Below are positions 30,775-39,849 of a DNA stretch of 64,000 bases, in pieces. Position 1 is the stretch's first letter, and every line of letters begins with the position of its first letter. The DNA lies in NCBI RefSeq assembly GCF_024628805.1, contig NZ_CP102382.1:2852001-2916000 (forward strand), in the 5' to 3' direction. The notes below the pieces were generated by a model. The model did not search any database. It saw only the letters and a program-made list of their open reading frames with translations, and was not told the DNA's origin. Source of the stretch: Paenimyroides aestuarii (GTDB lineage: Bacteria > Bacteroidota > Bacteroidia > Flavobacteriales > Flavobacteriaceae). A program made the translations under genes and the position numbers.

Positions 30775-30827
30775 TATGGCATAAAATTTGATTATTTTTA
30801 CTGAATTATTAATAAAAATCTATTATA

Positions 30828-31508
30828 ATGAAAAAAATTGTATTATTATCTTCTTTGATCTTGGGCGCAGGTTTGTCAATGAATGCTCAAGTGAACGAAC
30901 CTAAGCCAACACCAGCTGGTCAACCAATTGCCACACAAGTAGCAAACGACAGCTTAAACACCACCACCAATAGCGTTCATACAACCACTACCAATACGGT
31001 TCAAAACAACACCAATGTAGCTACTGCTACTGCAACTGCAATCGGAACTGCTGAAGCGGCAAAAGCATCATACGAAGAGGAGATTTTAAAAGCAGAAAAA
31101 GCCAGACAAAAAGCTGAAGAAAAATTAGCCAAACAAGAAGCACAAGCTGCAAAAAGAGCAAAGAAAAAAGCCGAAGCTGAAGCAAAAGCAGCTCAGAAAA
31201 AGCAGAAAGCACACGAAAAAGAACAAAAAGCTATTGCTAAAGCAGAAAAAAAAGAAGCGAAAAAAGCTAAAGCAATTGCAAAGGCCGAAGACAAGCTTAA
31301 GAAAGCACAAAACGACCTTAGAAAGGCGGAAATGAAATATGAAGAAGCCACAAATTCTTTTGAGCGTAAAAAACTAAAAAACAAATTAGACGCTGAAAAA
31401 GAAATCAAAGAGAAGTCTAAATTAGTTAAAATGGAAACCAAAATTTCAGAGTTGAAATTAAAAGTAAACCAAGAAGAATTAGATCTTAAAAAAGCACAGT
31501 TAAAATAA
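30828..31508 (+). CDS. Secreted Lys/Ala/Glu-rich coiled-coil protein
   Basis: A 226-residue protein. The signal peptide ends near GAGLSMNAQ (about residue 20). A Thr/Asn-rich low-complexity segment follows (about 35-70). From about residue 80 to the end it is one long charged helix of KAEKARQKAEEKLAKQEA-like repeats. No enzyme motif is present. It would be a periplasmic rod or tether, but its function is unknown. It is 53 bp after rodA and has its own terminator, so it may be the tail of the mre transcript. Confidence 0.65.
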   Translation: MKKIVLLSSLILGAGLSMNAQVNEPKPTPAGQPIATQVANDSLNTTTNSVHTTTTNTVQNNTNVATATATAIGTAEAAKASYEEEILKAEKARQKAEEKLAKQEAQAAKRAKKKAEAEAKAAQKKQKAHEKEQKAIAKAEKKEAKKAKAIAKAEDKLKKAQNDLRKAEMKYEEATNSFERKKLKNKLDAEKEIKEKSKLVKMETKISELKLKVNQEELDLKKAQLK

Positions 31509-31510
31509 CA

Positions 31511-31543
31511 AAAAAAACGACCTGAAATTCAGGTCGTTTTTTT
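31511..31543. terminator. Bidirectional terminator between coiled-coil gene and tRNA-Phe array
   Basis: Stem AAAACGACCTGAA with AGGTCGTTTT and an ATTC loop, with A/T runs on both sides. It can end transcripts from both strands. Confidence 0.85.
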
Positions 31544-31544
31544 G

Positions 31545-31617
<73 letters not shown>

Positions 31618-31640
31618 GAGTAATTAAACTCAATAATTTG

Positions 31641-31713
<73 letters not shown>

Positions 31714-31736
31714 GAGTAATTAAACTCAATAATTTG

Positions 31737-31809
<73 letters not shown>

Positions 31810-31844
31810 GTTTTGCAAGGTGTATTACCTTTCAAAAGCGATTG

Positions 31845-31852
31845 CAAATATA
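31845..31852 (-). promoter_or_regulatory. Promoter -7 box of tRNA-Phe array
   Basis: The minus strand reads TATATTTGCAA. The same 11 bases form the -7 region of the tRNA-Thr array at 63070-63080. Confidence 0.55.
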
Positions 31853-31899
31853 GTAGCTTTTTTTAAACATTTCCTAATCTTTTCAAAAAAAAATTTAAC

Positions 31900-31907
31900 T
31901 ACCTTTG
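31900..31907 (+). promoter_or_regulatory. Promoter -7 box of coaX
   Basis: TACCTTTG matches TAnnTTTG, 21 bp before the coaX ATG. Confidence 0.5.
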
Positions 31908-31928
31908 TTGATATATGCCCAATAAATT

Positions 31929-32663
31929 ATGATTATTTGTATCGATGTTGGTAACACCCGAACTAAAGTAGCTGTGTATGAAAACAGTACGTTGCAGCAA
32001 TTGCTTATTACCAACAATGAAAAATTGCTAAAAAATATTTCAAAACAAATTCAAGGAATCGAAAATTGCGTAGATATTATTCTTTCATCGGTAGGTAATT
32101 TACCCTCAACAACCATTGAAGGATTAAAAAAAATAGGCAATTTAATCACAGTTACCCATAATTCACCTATTCCTTTTAAAAATTTTTATACCACTCCTAA
32201 CACCTTGGGAATAGACCGAATTGTTCTAACAGCCGGAGCGGTTTTGAAATATCCTAAGCAAAACCGTTTGGTGATTGATGCCGGAACTTGCATCACATAC
32301 GATTTTGTTAATAGTTTGGATCAATACCACGGAGGCGCCATTTCACCAGGTATAGGACTTCGCTATAAAAGTTTAAACGATCATACCGCCCATCTTCCTT
32401 TGGAAAAAATTTCGGAACTGCACCCGTTTGTAGGAAATTCAACAGCAACTGCTATTCATTCAGGTGTTTTGAACGGCGTTGTGGCTGAAATTGAGGCGTT
32501 TATCGAACACTTCAAACATCAGGATGAGAATTTAACAGTAATTTTAACAGGCGGAAATTCTGAATTTTTGGTAAACCGTTTAAAAAATAGCATCTTTGCC
32601 AATCCAAACTTTCTGCTAGAAAGTTTATTTTTGTTATATCAACACATTGTATCAAATGATTAG
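31929..32663 (+). CDS. coaX: Type III pantothenate kinase
   Basis: A 244-residue ASKHA-fold kinase for the first step of coenzyme A synthesis. The N-terminal phosphate motif is IDVGNTRTKVAV (residues 5-16), GIDRIVLTAGA carries the catalytic Asp, and VIDAGTCITYDFV is the second phosphate motif. GGAISPGIGLR follows. Full length. It overlaps the next gene by 8 bp. Confidence 0.95.
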   Translation: MIICIDVGNTRTKVAVYENSTLQQLLITNNEKLLKNISKQIQGIENCVDIILSSVGNLPSTTIEGLKKIGNLITVTHNSPIPFKNFYTTPNTLGIDRIVLTAGAVLKYPKQNRLVIDAGTCITYDFVNSLDQYHGGAISPGIGLRYKSLNDHTAHLPLEKISELHPFVGNSTATAIHSGVLNGVVAEIEAFIEHFKHQDENLTVILTGGNSEFLVNRLKNSIFANPNFLLESLFLLYQHIVSND

Positions 32664-33927
32664 AAAAATTGTATTAGGAGTTGCTTTGGCAAGCACATGC
32701 CACACTTTTGCGCAGCAAGGTACTGCTTCTCCTTATTCTTATTATGGTTTTGGTGACCAACAATTTAAAGGGGCAAACGAAATAAAATCAATGGGTAGCT
32801 TAGCGGTTTATAGCGATAGCTTGCACATAAATACTTTAAACCCCGCTTCGTATGCCAAATTGCAAACCACCACTTTTTCATTGGGTGCTTCATACAAAGG
32901 AAACAACTTACAAAACGCAAACAGCAAAGAAAAAACCACTAGTGGATCTTTCGATTATTTAGCACTTGCTTTTCCAGCTGGTGATTTTAATGTTGCTGTG
33001 GGGATTATGCCGTATTCTTTTGTAGGATACAATATACAAAATACAAATATTAACGATAATGGAATGACCATTTCGCGCCAATATGTGGGTGAAGGGGGCT
33101 TAAACCGTACATTTTTAGGTCTTAGTTATAAAATTAGCAAAAACTTTAGTATAGGTGTTAATGGAGCGTATATTTTTGGAGATACCGAAACCAGCCTTAC
33201 CAAATTTATTGCAGACAATGGCGAAGGTGTAGCGTTTGACCGCGGCAGCCGTATTAGAAACTTAAACAATTACAGTGGGTTTTCGATAACCGGAGGATTC
33301 AATTTTGAACAACCTTTAAAGAACAAACTTAAATTGTATGCAAGTGCCACGTTTAGCCCGGAAATGCAATTAAAAAACGACCAAACCAAAACACTAGCAA
33401 CTGTTCGATTAAGCACACAAACCGGCTTACAAGAAATTAATGCTACCACCACACAAAATAGCAATGAAGAAATGCTTTTGCCAATGAACTATTCCTTTGG
33501 TGCAGGTATTGGAAATCATTTAAAATGGTTTGTGGGAGCAGAATATACAGCTAACCAAACCTCAAAATACAACACCTTTTACAAGTATGAAAACGCCACG
33601 TATAACGATTATATGAAAATTGGTGTTGGTGGATTTTACACGCCAAAATACAATTCGTTTACCAGTTATTTAGAACGAATGACCTATCGTGCAGGATTTA
33701 ATTACGAAAACACTGGGTTAGTTATTAATCAGGAAGAAATTAAAGGTATTAATGCAAATATCGGTATAGGTTTTCCTGTGGGAAGATACAATTCTAATAT
33801 CAACTTAGGATTTGAATACGGTCAAAAAGGAAATACCAACATGGGCTTGATAAAAGAAAATTATTACGGCGTAAATATTGGGCTTTCTTTTAACGATGTT
33901 TGGTTTAAACGCAGAAAATTCGATTAA
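32656..33927 (+). CDS. Outer membrane beta-barrel protein
   Basis: A 423-residue exported protein. The signal peptide ends in CHTFAQ and the mature protein begins SPYSYYGFGD, a start common in flavobacterial barrel proteins. Alternating hydrophobic strands, many Gly/Tyr/Asn turns and a C-terminal strand (GVNIGLSFNDVWFKRRKFD) fit an OmpP1/FadL-like or related porin. The ATG at 32656 is chosen over a TTG three codons earlier because it begins the signal peptide. Together with coaX and lptC it forms a conserved flavobacterial block. Confidence 0.75.
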   Translation: MIRKIVLGVALASTCHTFAQQGTASPYSYYGFGDQQFKGANEIKSMGSLAVYSDSLHINTLNPASYAKLQTTTFSLGASYKGNNLQNANSKEKTTSGSFDYLALAFPAGDFNVAVGIMPYSFVGYNIQNTNINDNGMTISRQYVGEGGLNRTFLGLSYKISKNFSIGVNGAYIFGDTETSLTKFIADNGEGVAFDRGSRIRNLNNYSGFSITGGFNFEQPLKNKLKLYASATFSPEMQLKNDQTKTLATVRLSTQTGLQEINATTTQNSNEEMLLPMNYSFGAGIGNHLKWFVGAEYTANQTSKYNTFYKYENATYNDYMKIGVGGFYTPKYNSFTSYLERMTYRAGFNYENTGLVINQEEIKGINANIGIGFPVGRYNSNINLGFEYGQKGNTNMGLIKENYYGVNIGLSFNDVWFKRRKFD

Positions 33928-34479
33928 TTGAAAAAATATTTTGCACATATTGCCGCTTTTTCTTTTGTTTTGGTTGCATGTAATAACGATTTAAAAGACA
34001 TTCAAAACCTAAATAAAAAACAATTGTATGCAACGGGCGAGGCCGATTCTATCAATGTGAAATATACCGACTCAGCCAAAATTAAAGCCGAAATGTATGC
34101 CGTGAAAATGCTTGATTATAGCAAAGCGAAATACCCTTTTAATCATTTTCCTAAAGGTGTTAAGGTGACTGTTTACGACAAAAATCGAAACAAAAACTAC
34201 ATCACCGCCAAACAAGCCACGGTTTACAACAAAACAGGAATGATTAATTTGGTGGGCGATGTGAAAATAACCTCACACGATGGCAAAGTAATGCAAACGC
34301 AACAAATGTATTACGACCAAAAAAATAATTGGTTTTTTACCGAACATTACTTTAAAGTCACCGATCAAAACAAAAGCTTTTTTGAAGGAATTGGTGTAGA
34401 TTTCGATCAAAATTTTAAAATTGTAAACGCACAGCAAAATCGTGCAGAATTAAAAGAAGTTAAAGATGAAAGTTTATAA
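33928..34479 (+). CDS. lptC: LPS export lipoprotein LptC
   Basis: A 183-residue lipoprotein with lipobox FVLVAC (Cys18). Beta-rich repeats such as ITAKQATVYNKTGMINLVGDVKI and KNNWFFTEHYFKV are typical of the LptC/OstA beta-jellyroll that passes LPS from the inner membrane to LptA. The only in-frame start that gives a complete signal peptide is the TTG at 33928, directly after the stop of the barrel gene, implying translational coupling. Confidence 0.8.
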   Translation: MKKYFAHIAAFSFVLVACNNDLKDIQNLNKKQLYATGEADSINVKYTDSAKIKAEMYAVKMLDYSKAKYPFNHFPKGVKVTVYDKNRNKNYITAKQATVYNKTGMINLVGDVKITSHDGKVMQTQQMYYDQKNNWFFTEHYFKVTDQNKSFFEGIGVDFDQNFKIVNAQQNRAELKEVKDESL

Positions 34480-34651
34480 ATTTATTGCCTATATCTATCT
34501 GTTGTTTGGAGTTTTTTTTATCTATGATGCATACAGATCCTATACTCTAAACGAAAATTATTGGTTAAAATTAGCCTTAGCAGGGATGGCCATTTTTATG
34601 TTTATATTTAGGTTGCGAAGCATGCGTAAATTGCCCCAAAACAAACAATAA
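34466..34651 (+). CDS. Small two-helix membrane protein
   Basis: A 61-residue protein with two hydrophobic helices (about 5-22 and 34-50) and a basic tail (RLRSMRKLPQNKQ). It overlaps lptC by 14 bp, so it is likely translated with it. Family unknown. Short length limits confidence, but overlap, helices and tail support a real gene. Confidence 0.6.
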   Translation: MKVYKFIAYIYLLFGVFFIYDAYRSYTLNENYWLKLALAGMAIFMFIFRLRSMRKLPQNKQ

Positions 34652-34783
34652 CACACTTTGTATAGCAATTTTGTTGACAGTTGCAGATTCCTTTTGCAAA
34701 AAAATCATCAGTATAGCAGCTAAAAATTTTTTTGTTACCGACAAACACCCGAATTACAACGATTTTACAATCAAAAATAGAAT

Positions 34784-34812
34784 AATGCACTAAAAAAAGT
34801 GCATTTTTTTTT
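34784..34812 (+). terminator. Terminator after lptC operon
   Basis: Stem AATGCACT with AGTGCATT and an A-rich loop, followed by a run of T. The rest of 34652-34878 has no gene; a weak TATTTTCG box lies near 34840 before the PpiD-like gene. Confidence 0.75.
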
Positions 34813-34878
34813 ATTCTCTTTTTTTATTAGACAGATAATTGTATTTTCGCTCATTGAAAAAATTACACATTCATAAAA

Positions 34879-36996
34879 ATGGCAGTTTTACAGAAAATTA
34901 GAGAAAGATCAGGTTTGCTTATTGGCGTAATCGGATTTTGTTTACTAGCATTCGTTGCTGGAGATTTATTAACAGGTGGATTAAGCTTTAATTCTCGCAA
35001 TGTGGGAGAAGTTAACGGAGTTGATATTTCTGCAATGGAATATAGTAATAAGGTTGCAAACCTTGAAAAAAATGGTCAAGGAAAAGGCGCACAATTATAC
35101 AACCAAGTTTGGACCAACGAAGTGCGCACCATTTTGTTTACCGAGCAATTAGAAAAAGCAGGATTGCGCTTGGGCAAAGATCAATTGATCAATGTAATTA
35201 AAACCCACCCAAGTTTTTCGCAAAACCCTCAGTTTTTAAATGATGCTGGTCAATTCGATATGAACAAATTCAACAGCTTTTTGGCTCAAATGAAAGCAGC
35301 AGGCGCTCAACAATGGAACGCTTGGTTAGATTACGAAAAACAATTGGGCATTTTTGCAAAAGAACAAATGTACTTAAACATGATTAAAGGTGCAATTGTA
35401 ACTACTACTGCAGAAGCTAAAATGGCTTATAAAAATGAAGCTACCAAAGTTTCTTTTGACTATGTAACACTTCCTTACACTACTGTAAACGACGAGCAAG
35501 TTAAAGTTACCGATGCGGAGATTGAAGCATACATTAAAAAATATCCAAAACAATTCAAAGCTACGCCGTCGCGCAAAGTAGAATATGTTTTTATTGCCAA
35601 CAAACCATCTAAAGAAGATGAAGCTGCTTCAAAACAAATCATTGAAGATTTATTGAAGCCGTCTGTGGTGTTTAATAAAAATACCAATAAAAATGATACC
35701 ATCTCTGGATTTGCAAAAGCAACAGATGTGAAAGCTTTTGTAAACCAAAATTCGGATGTACCTTTTGATTCTACTTATTATGCAAAAGAACAATTGCCGG
35801 TAGAACATGCAGAAAAAATATTCAACACGCCAGTTGGTACTATATACGGACCTTATGTGTTTAATGATTACTATGCGGTTTCTAAAGTAGTAGCAAAGAA
35901 AAACACAGCTGAAACAGTTGATGCATCGCATATTTTAATAGCATATAAAGGTGCTCAAAGAGCCGACGCAACAGTTACTTTAACAAAAGATGAAGCAAAA
36001 ACAAAAGCAGAAGCCTTGCTGAAACAAGTACAAGGCGGTGCTGATTTTGCTGCATTGGCTTCAGAAAACACCAACGATTCAGGCTCAAAAGCTACAGGTG
36101 GAAAATATCCAAATATTCAAAAAGGACAAATGGTTCCAACCTTTGACCAATACATCTTTAATAATCCAGTAGGGAAATTGGGGATTGTAGAATCTGACTT
36201 TGGTTACCATGTTTTAAAAGTTGATAAAATCAATGAAAAAGAAGGCGTTCAATTGGCAACTATTGCTAAAAAAATTGAATCGTCAAACAAAACACAAGAT
36301 GCTATTTATGCACAAGCAAATAAATTCTTAGAAAGCGTGCAAAATGGAAAAGACTTTGCTAAAGAAGCAACTGCACAAGGTTTGGTATCTTTCCCAGCTA
36401 CAAAAATAGATGCTTTTGACGATCAATTAACAGGTGTTGAAGGAGCGCAAACAGAAGCTGTTCGTTGGGCATCGAGCAAAAACACCAGTGTGGGCGATAT
36501 TAAGAAATTTGATTCAGCAGATGGCTTTTTAATCATTAAAGTGGCATCTATCAACGATACCGAATTAATGTTGGCTGAAGATGCACGCCAAATGGTAGAA
36601 CCAATCTTAATCAACGAGAAAAAAGCAGCAATCATCCGTGAAAAAATGACTGGCAAAACATTAGAAGAAGTTGCTAAAAATGCAAAAATAGGTGTGGTAA
36701 ATGCAATTGATGTTACAGGTGCAAACCCAATGGTAAACGGTTTCCAAGAACCTTTGGTTGTGGGGAATGCATTAGGAAGAAAACCAACCGAAACTTCTCC
36801 ATTAATCGATGGCCGCAACGGTGTTTATATGATTAAAACAAAAAACATTACAAAAGCTACCGATTTGCCAAACTACTTAACCTATAAACAAAAAGTAGGT
36901 ACAAACAACCGCCAAATGGCAGAAAACATGGTGTTTAGCGCTATGTATCAAAATGCAAAAATAGAAGACAACCGTGCGAAAGTATTGTTGCAATAA
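34879..36996 (+). CDS. ppiD: Peptidylprolyl isomerase, PpiD/SurA-like folding factor
   Basis: A 705-residue membrane-anchored periplasmic chaperone. One N-terminal helix (about 12-32) is followed by a SurA-like N domain (about 40-170). A parvulin-type PPIC domain (about 345-455) holds DASHILIAYKG, GADFAALASENTNDSGSK and a GYHVLKV end. A second, diverged rotamase-like region follows. It helps outer-membrane and secreted proteins to fold. Length fits Bacteroidota PpiD. Confidence 0.85.
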   Translation: MAVLQKIRERSGLLIGVIGFCLLAFVAGDLLTGGLSFNSRNVGEVNGVDISAMEYSNKVANLEKNGQGKGAQLYNQVWTNEVRTILFTEQLEKAGLRLGKDQLINVIKTHPSFSQNPQFLNDAGQFDMNKFNSFLAQMKAAGAQQWNAWLDYEKQLGIFAKEQMYLNMIKGAIVTTTAEAKMAYKNEATKVSFDYVTLPYTTVNDEQVKVTDAEIEAYIKKYPKQFKATPSRKVEYVFIANKPSKEDEAASKQIIEDLLKPSVVFNKNTNKNDTISGFAKATDVKAFVNQNSDVPFDSTYYAKEQLPVEHAEKIFNTPVGTIYGPYVFNDYYAVSKVVAKKNTAETVDASHILIAYKGAQRADATVTLTKDEAKTKAEALLKQVQGGADFAALASENTNDSGSKATGGKYPNIQKGQMVPTFDQYIFNNPVGKLGIVESDFGYHVLKVDKINEKEGVQLATIAKKIESSNKTQDAIYAQANKFLESVQNGKDFAKEATAQGLVSFPATKIDAFDDQLTGVEGAQTEAVRWASSKNTSVGDIKKFDSADGFLIIKVASINDTELMLAEDARQMVEPILINEKKAAIIREKMTGKTLEEVAKNAKIGVVNAIDVTGANPMVNGFQEPLVVGNALGRKPTETSPLIDGRNGVYMIKTKNITKATDLPNYLTYKQKVGTNNRQMAENMVFSAMYQNAKIEDNRAKVLLQ

Positions 36997-37015
36997 TAAA
37001 AGCAAAAAACTCTTG

Positions 37016-37048
37016 AAAAAGTCCGTTTAAAAAACGGGCTTTTTTTTA
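37016..37048 (+). terminator. Terminator after ppiD
   Basis: Stem AAGTCCGTTT with AAACGGGCTT (one G-U), then eight T. Confidence 0.8.
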
Positions 37049-37052
37049 TGGG

Positions 37053-37069
37053 TAAATTTGCTATTTTTG
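37053..37069 (+). promoter_or_regulatory. Two -7 boxes upstream of fabD
   Basis: TAAATTTG (37053-37060) and TATTTTTG (37062-37069) both match TAnnTTTG, 20-37 bp before the fabD ATG. Confidence 0.5.
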
Positions 37070-37089
37070 TACCAACAAACTAATTAAAA

Positions 37090-37962
37090 ATGAAAGCATA
37101 CGTATTTCCAGGGCAAGGAGCTCAATTTGTAGGAATGGGAAAAGATTTATATGAATCTTCTGAAATAGCAAAAGAATTATTTGATAAAGCCAATGAAATT
37201 TTAGGGTTCAATATCACTGAAATTATGTTTAACGGTACCGATGAAGAATTAAAGCAAACCAAAGTAACACAACCAGCTGTGTTTTTACATTCAGTGATTT
37301 TAGCAAAAACCTTAACCAATTTCAAACCAGAAATGGTTGCTGGGCATTCTTTAGGAGAATTTTCTGCCTTGGTTGCAAACGGAACGCTTTCGTTTGAAGA
37401 TGCCTTGCAATTGGTATCAAAACGTGCTATGGCTATGCAGAAAGCATGCGAAATTACACCATCAACAATGGCTGCCGTTTTAAATTTAGACGACAAAGTA
37501 GTTGAAGACATTTGCGCTTCTATTGACGGTGTTGTGGTAGCAGCAAATTACAATTGCCCAGGACAGTTGGTTATTTCGGGCGAAACAAAAGCGGTTGAAT
37601 TAGCTTGTGTAAAAATGAAAGAAGCCGGTGCAAAACGTGCTTTAATTTTACCGGTTGGCGGTGCATTTCACTCACCAATGATGGAGCCTGCTCGTGAGGA
37701 ATTAGCCGCAGCTATTGAAGCCACTACTTTTAACACGCCTATCTGTCCGGTGTATCAAAACGTAACTGCTAGTGCCGTTTCAGATGCAGCAGCAATCAAG
37801 AAAAACTTAATCACACAGCTTACTGCACCTGTTCGTTGGACGCAATCGGTGCAACAAATGATTGCCGATGGTGCTACATCTTTTACCGAAGTTGGGCCAG
37901 GAAAAGTGCTAATGGGCTTAATCAATAAAATAAACAAAGAGGTGGAAACTATAAAAGCATAA
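37090..37962 (+). CDS. fabD: Malonyl-CoA:ACP transacylase
   Basis: A 290-residue enzyme that moves malonyl from CoA to acyl carrier protein for fatty acid synthesis. The catalytic Ser87 lies in GHSLGEFSA and His194 in AFHSPMM. The N-terminal FPGQGAQ and the C-terminal EVGPGKVLMGL are typical. Full length, flanked by terminators, so it is probably a single-gene unit. Confidence 0.96.
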   Translation: MKAYVFPGQGAQFVGMGKDLYESSEIAKELFDKANEILGFNITEIMFNGTDEELKQTKVTQPAVFLHSVILAKTLTNFKPEMVAGHSLGEFSALVANGTLSFEDALQLVSKRAMAMQKACEITPSTMAAVLNLDDKVVEDICASIDGVVVAANYNCPGQLVISGETKAVELACVKMKEAGAKRALILPVGGAFHSPMMEPAREELAAAIEATTFNTPICPVYQNVTASAVSDAAAIKKNLITQLTAPVRWTQSVQQMIADGATSFTEVGPGKVLMGLINKINKEVETIKA

Positions 37963-37970
37963 ACACTCCA

Positions 37971-38000
37971 AACGACTTCCGATAAAGAAGTCGTTTTTTT
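37971..38000 (+). terminator. Terminator after fabD
   Basis: Perfect stem AACGACTTC with GAAGTCGTT and a 7-nt loop, then a T run. Confidence 0.85.
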
Positions 38001-38022
38001 ATATCTTTAATAAAAAATAGAG

Positions 38023-38595
38023 ATGAAGTTTTTTAAATTGCTTGCACTGCTCCTATTTATAAGCTGTGTGCCTAAGGAAGATACAACGAGTTTAGATTTT
38101 GTAAAAATAGATATTTTAGCAATTCAACAGCATATTCCAGCATCTATAACGCTTGATTTTAAAAGTAGATCTCTTTCATTTAGCGATTTAACACAAATGA
38201 CCCTTATCCCAGAAGATTGCGCTTGTGCCTTTGACACCCTAAACCCTTCTGTGGATTTTGAATATATTCATTTGAATGACTCTGATTTCAATCATGCTAA
38301 GGTATTGTTTGGAAAGATCTTTGCTTCTGAAATTAAAAAAATAAACACCGAATTCCGTAAAAATAAAGATACTTTAAGTTATCAATACGGTGAAGAAACA
38401 AGATACAGAGTTAGCTTTGCAAAAGACACCATTAAATTTTCTACGGATGATTTTTTGATTATAGATTACAACAATCAACGTGCTATTTATGAGCTTTTAA
38501 AGATTATTAAAAAACACACCAAATCCAGTCATACTAAAAAGTTTATCGAATCTTTTTCGTTTCAATTTGAAAAAGATTATCAAACTACTGATTAA
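38023..38595 (+). CDS. Hypothetical lipoprotein
   Basis: A 190-residue protein with a clear lipobox, LLFISC (Cys15), so it is predicted to be a membrane-anchored periplasmic or outer-membrane protein. A Cys pair in EDCACAF lies near residue 66. The rest is mixed beta and helix, with a Lys-rich end. I recognise no family. It is convergent with the cbb3 operon. Confidence 0.6.
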   Translation: MKFFKLLALLLFISCVPKEDTTSLDFVKIDILAIQQHIPASITLDFKSRSLSFSDLTQMTLIPEDCACAFDTLNPSVDFEYIHLNDSDFNHAKVLFGKIFASEIKKINTEFRKNKDTLSYQYGEETRYRVSFAKDTIKFSTDDFLIIDYNNQRAIYELLKIIKKHTKSSHTKKFIESFSFQFEKDYQTTD

Positions 38596-38675
38596 ATAGT
38601 AAGCGCTATTGAAAATTGTAAAGGTAAACACGCATCCACTTTTTGATTTAAACTTTGTATCCATCCAAAATACCA

Positions 38676-39374
38676 TCAAAAGCATTGCGGATTTGCAGTT
38701 ATAAAAAGTTGTAAGGTGGATGGAGAAACATACGGAATTGCTAAATCTAATCCTCTTAAAATCAATAAAATTCCTGTAAAAGTTAAAAATACAGGTACTG
38801 CTTTTTGCAATTTATTTTTAAAGTATTTATTAATCCAACTGCTCATCCAAATTAAAACGGTTAGCAACGGAATGGTTCCCAAACCATACCAAAGCATGAA
38901 CAAACCACCATATACCCCACCTTGAGTGGCAGTTGCTCCAAACAATGCCATATAAATCATGGCGCAAGGCAACAAGCCATTTAGTAGTCCCAAAACATAT
39001 AAAGAAAAGGCGGTTCGCTTTTTAAGGTATGCTCCAAACACACTTTTAAACTTCATATATCCTTTTGAATTGAATTTTAAGAGTGATTGTTGCAACCTTT
39101 TTTCATTTAAAAAAAGTACACTTATTATTAAACAAACCCCCAAAATAATCGATGTTTGTTGTTGAAAACCTGCGATAAACAATCCTTTTCCTATCGTTCC
39201 AAAAACAACGCCCAGCAACGTATATACTGATATTCTACCCACATGATACAACACAATTAAGAGTGTTTTTTTTGTGGTGGAAAACTGGTGTACAGGTAAT
39301 GCCAAAGCAATGGGTCCGCACATGGCCACACAATGCAGACTGCTTAGCAAACCCAGTAACAATGGTATGATCAT
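38676..39374 (-). CDS. Sulfite exporter TauE/SafE family (UreH-like) membrane protein
   Basis: A 232-residue protein with about six membrane helices. The start LLLGLLSSLHCVAMCGPIAL, with its HCxxMCGP motif, marks the heavy-metal-transporter/UreH-like branch found at the end of cbb3 oxidase operons. It may take part in copper handling for oxidase assembly. It overlaps ccoH by 1 bp and is the last gene of the operon. Confidence 0.85.
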   Translation of the reverse strand: MIIPLLLGLLSSLHCVAMCGPIALALPVHQFSTTKKTLLIVLYHVGRISVYTLLGVVFGTIGKGLFIAGFQQQTSIILGVCLIISVLFLNEKRLQQSLLKFNSKGYMKFKSVFGAYLKKRTAFSLYVLGLLNGLLPCAMIYMALFGATATQGGVYGGLFMLWYGLGTIPLLTVLIWMSSWINKYFKNKLQKAVPVFLTFTGILLILRGLDLAIPYVSPSTLQLFITANPQCF

Positions 39375-39820
39375 TACAAATGGAGTGTTTGTTGTTTCAA
39401 ATAATCGGTGCCCTTGTAAGAAAAATCAATACTAATATCCCAACGGCCATCTATCAAGCGAGATTTAGGTATAAGCAAGTAGTTTGATGACAATTCTATG
39501 GGAATTGTTTGATCAAAAGCTTGATTAGACGGCCTGTAAAGGGATACTGTTCCTTTTATTTCTTGCGGATTGAAATCCTTTGGAAAATAAATTGCTATTC
39601 CTTGTGATGTGGTTTTTATCTGAAAAGCATCAGCCAATTTGTTGGCATTTTGCTGTTTGGAATAATTGCTATTCACCTCGGTTTCTTTTTGGTAATATTG
39701 CTCTGTTACCAATTCATTGTCATAACGTGCGTCCATTTGCACACGAATCACGTATTGCAGTATAAAAATCATAAATGCCGCAATACCAATTACGATGCCT
39801 GTTCCCCAATTAAATTTCAT
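39374..39820 (-). CDS. ccoH: FixH/CcoH family protein
   Basis: A 148-residue protein with one N-terminal membrane helix (about 8-25) and a periplasmic domain with the QYYQKETEVN segment near 41-50 typical of FixH. It is needed for stable assembly of cbb3 oxidase. It sits between ccoG and the SafE-family gene, the usual order. Confidence 0.85.
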   Translation of the reverse strand: MKFNWGTGIVIGIAAFMIFILQYVIRVQMDARYDNELVTEQYYQKETEVNSNYSKQQNANKLADAFQIKTTSQGIAIYFPKDFNPQEIKGTVSLYRPSNQAFDQTIPIELSSNYLLIPKSRLIDGRWDISIDFSYKGTDYLKQQTLHL

Positions 39821-39849
39821 TTGATTTTGTTTTAGTTTTTTTTTCTATT

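Noticed and set aside
34652..34878. Possible RNA gene between lptC operon and ppiD
   Set aside because: Only a terminator hairpin and a weak promoter box could be seen.
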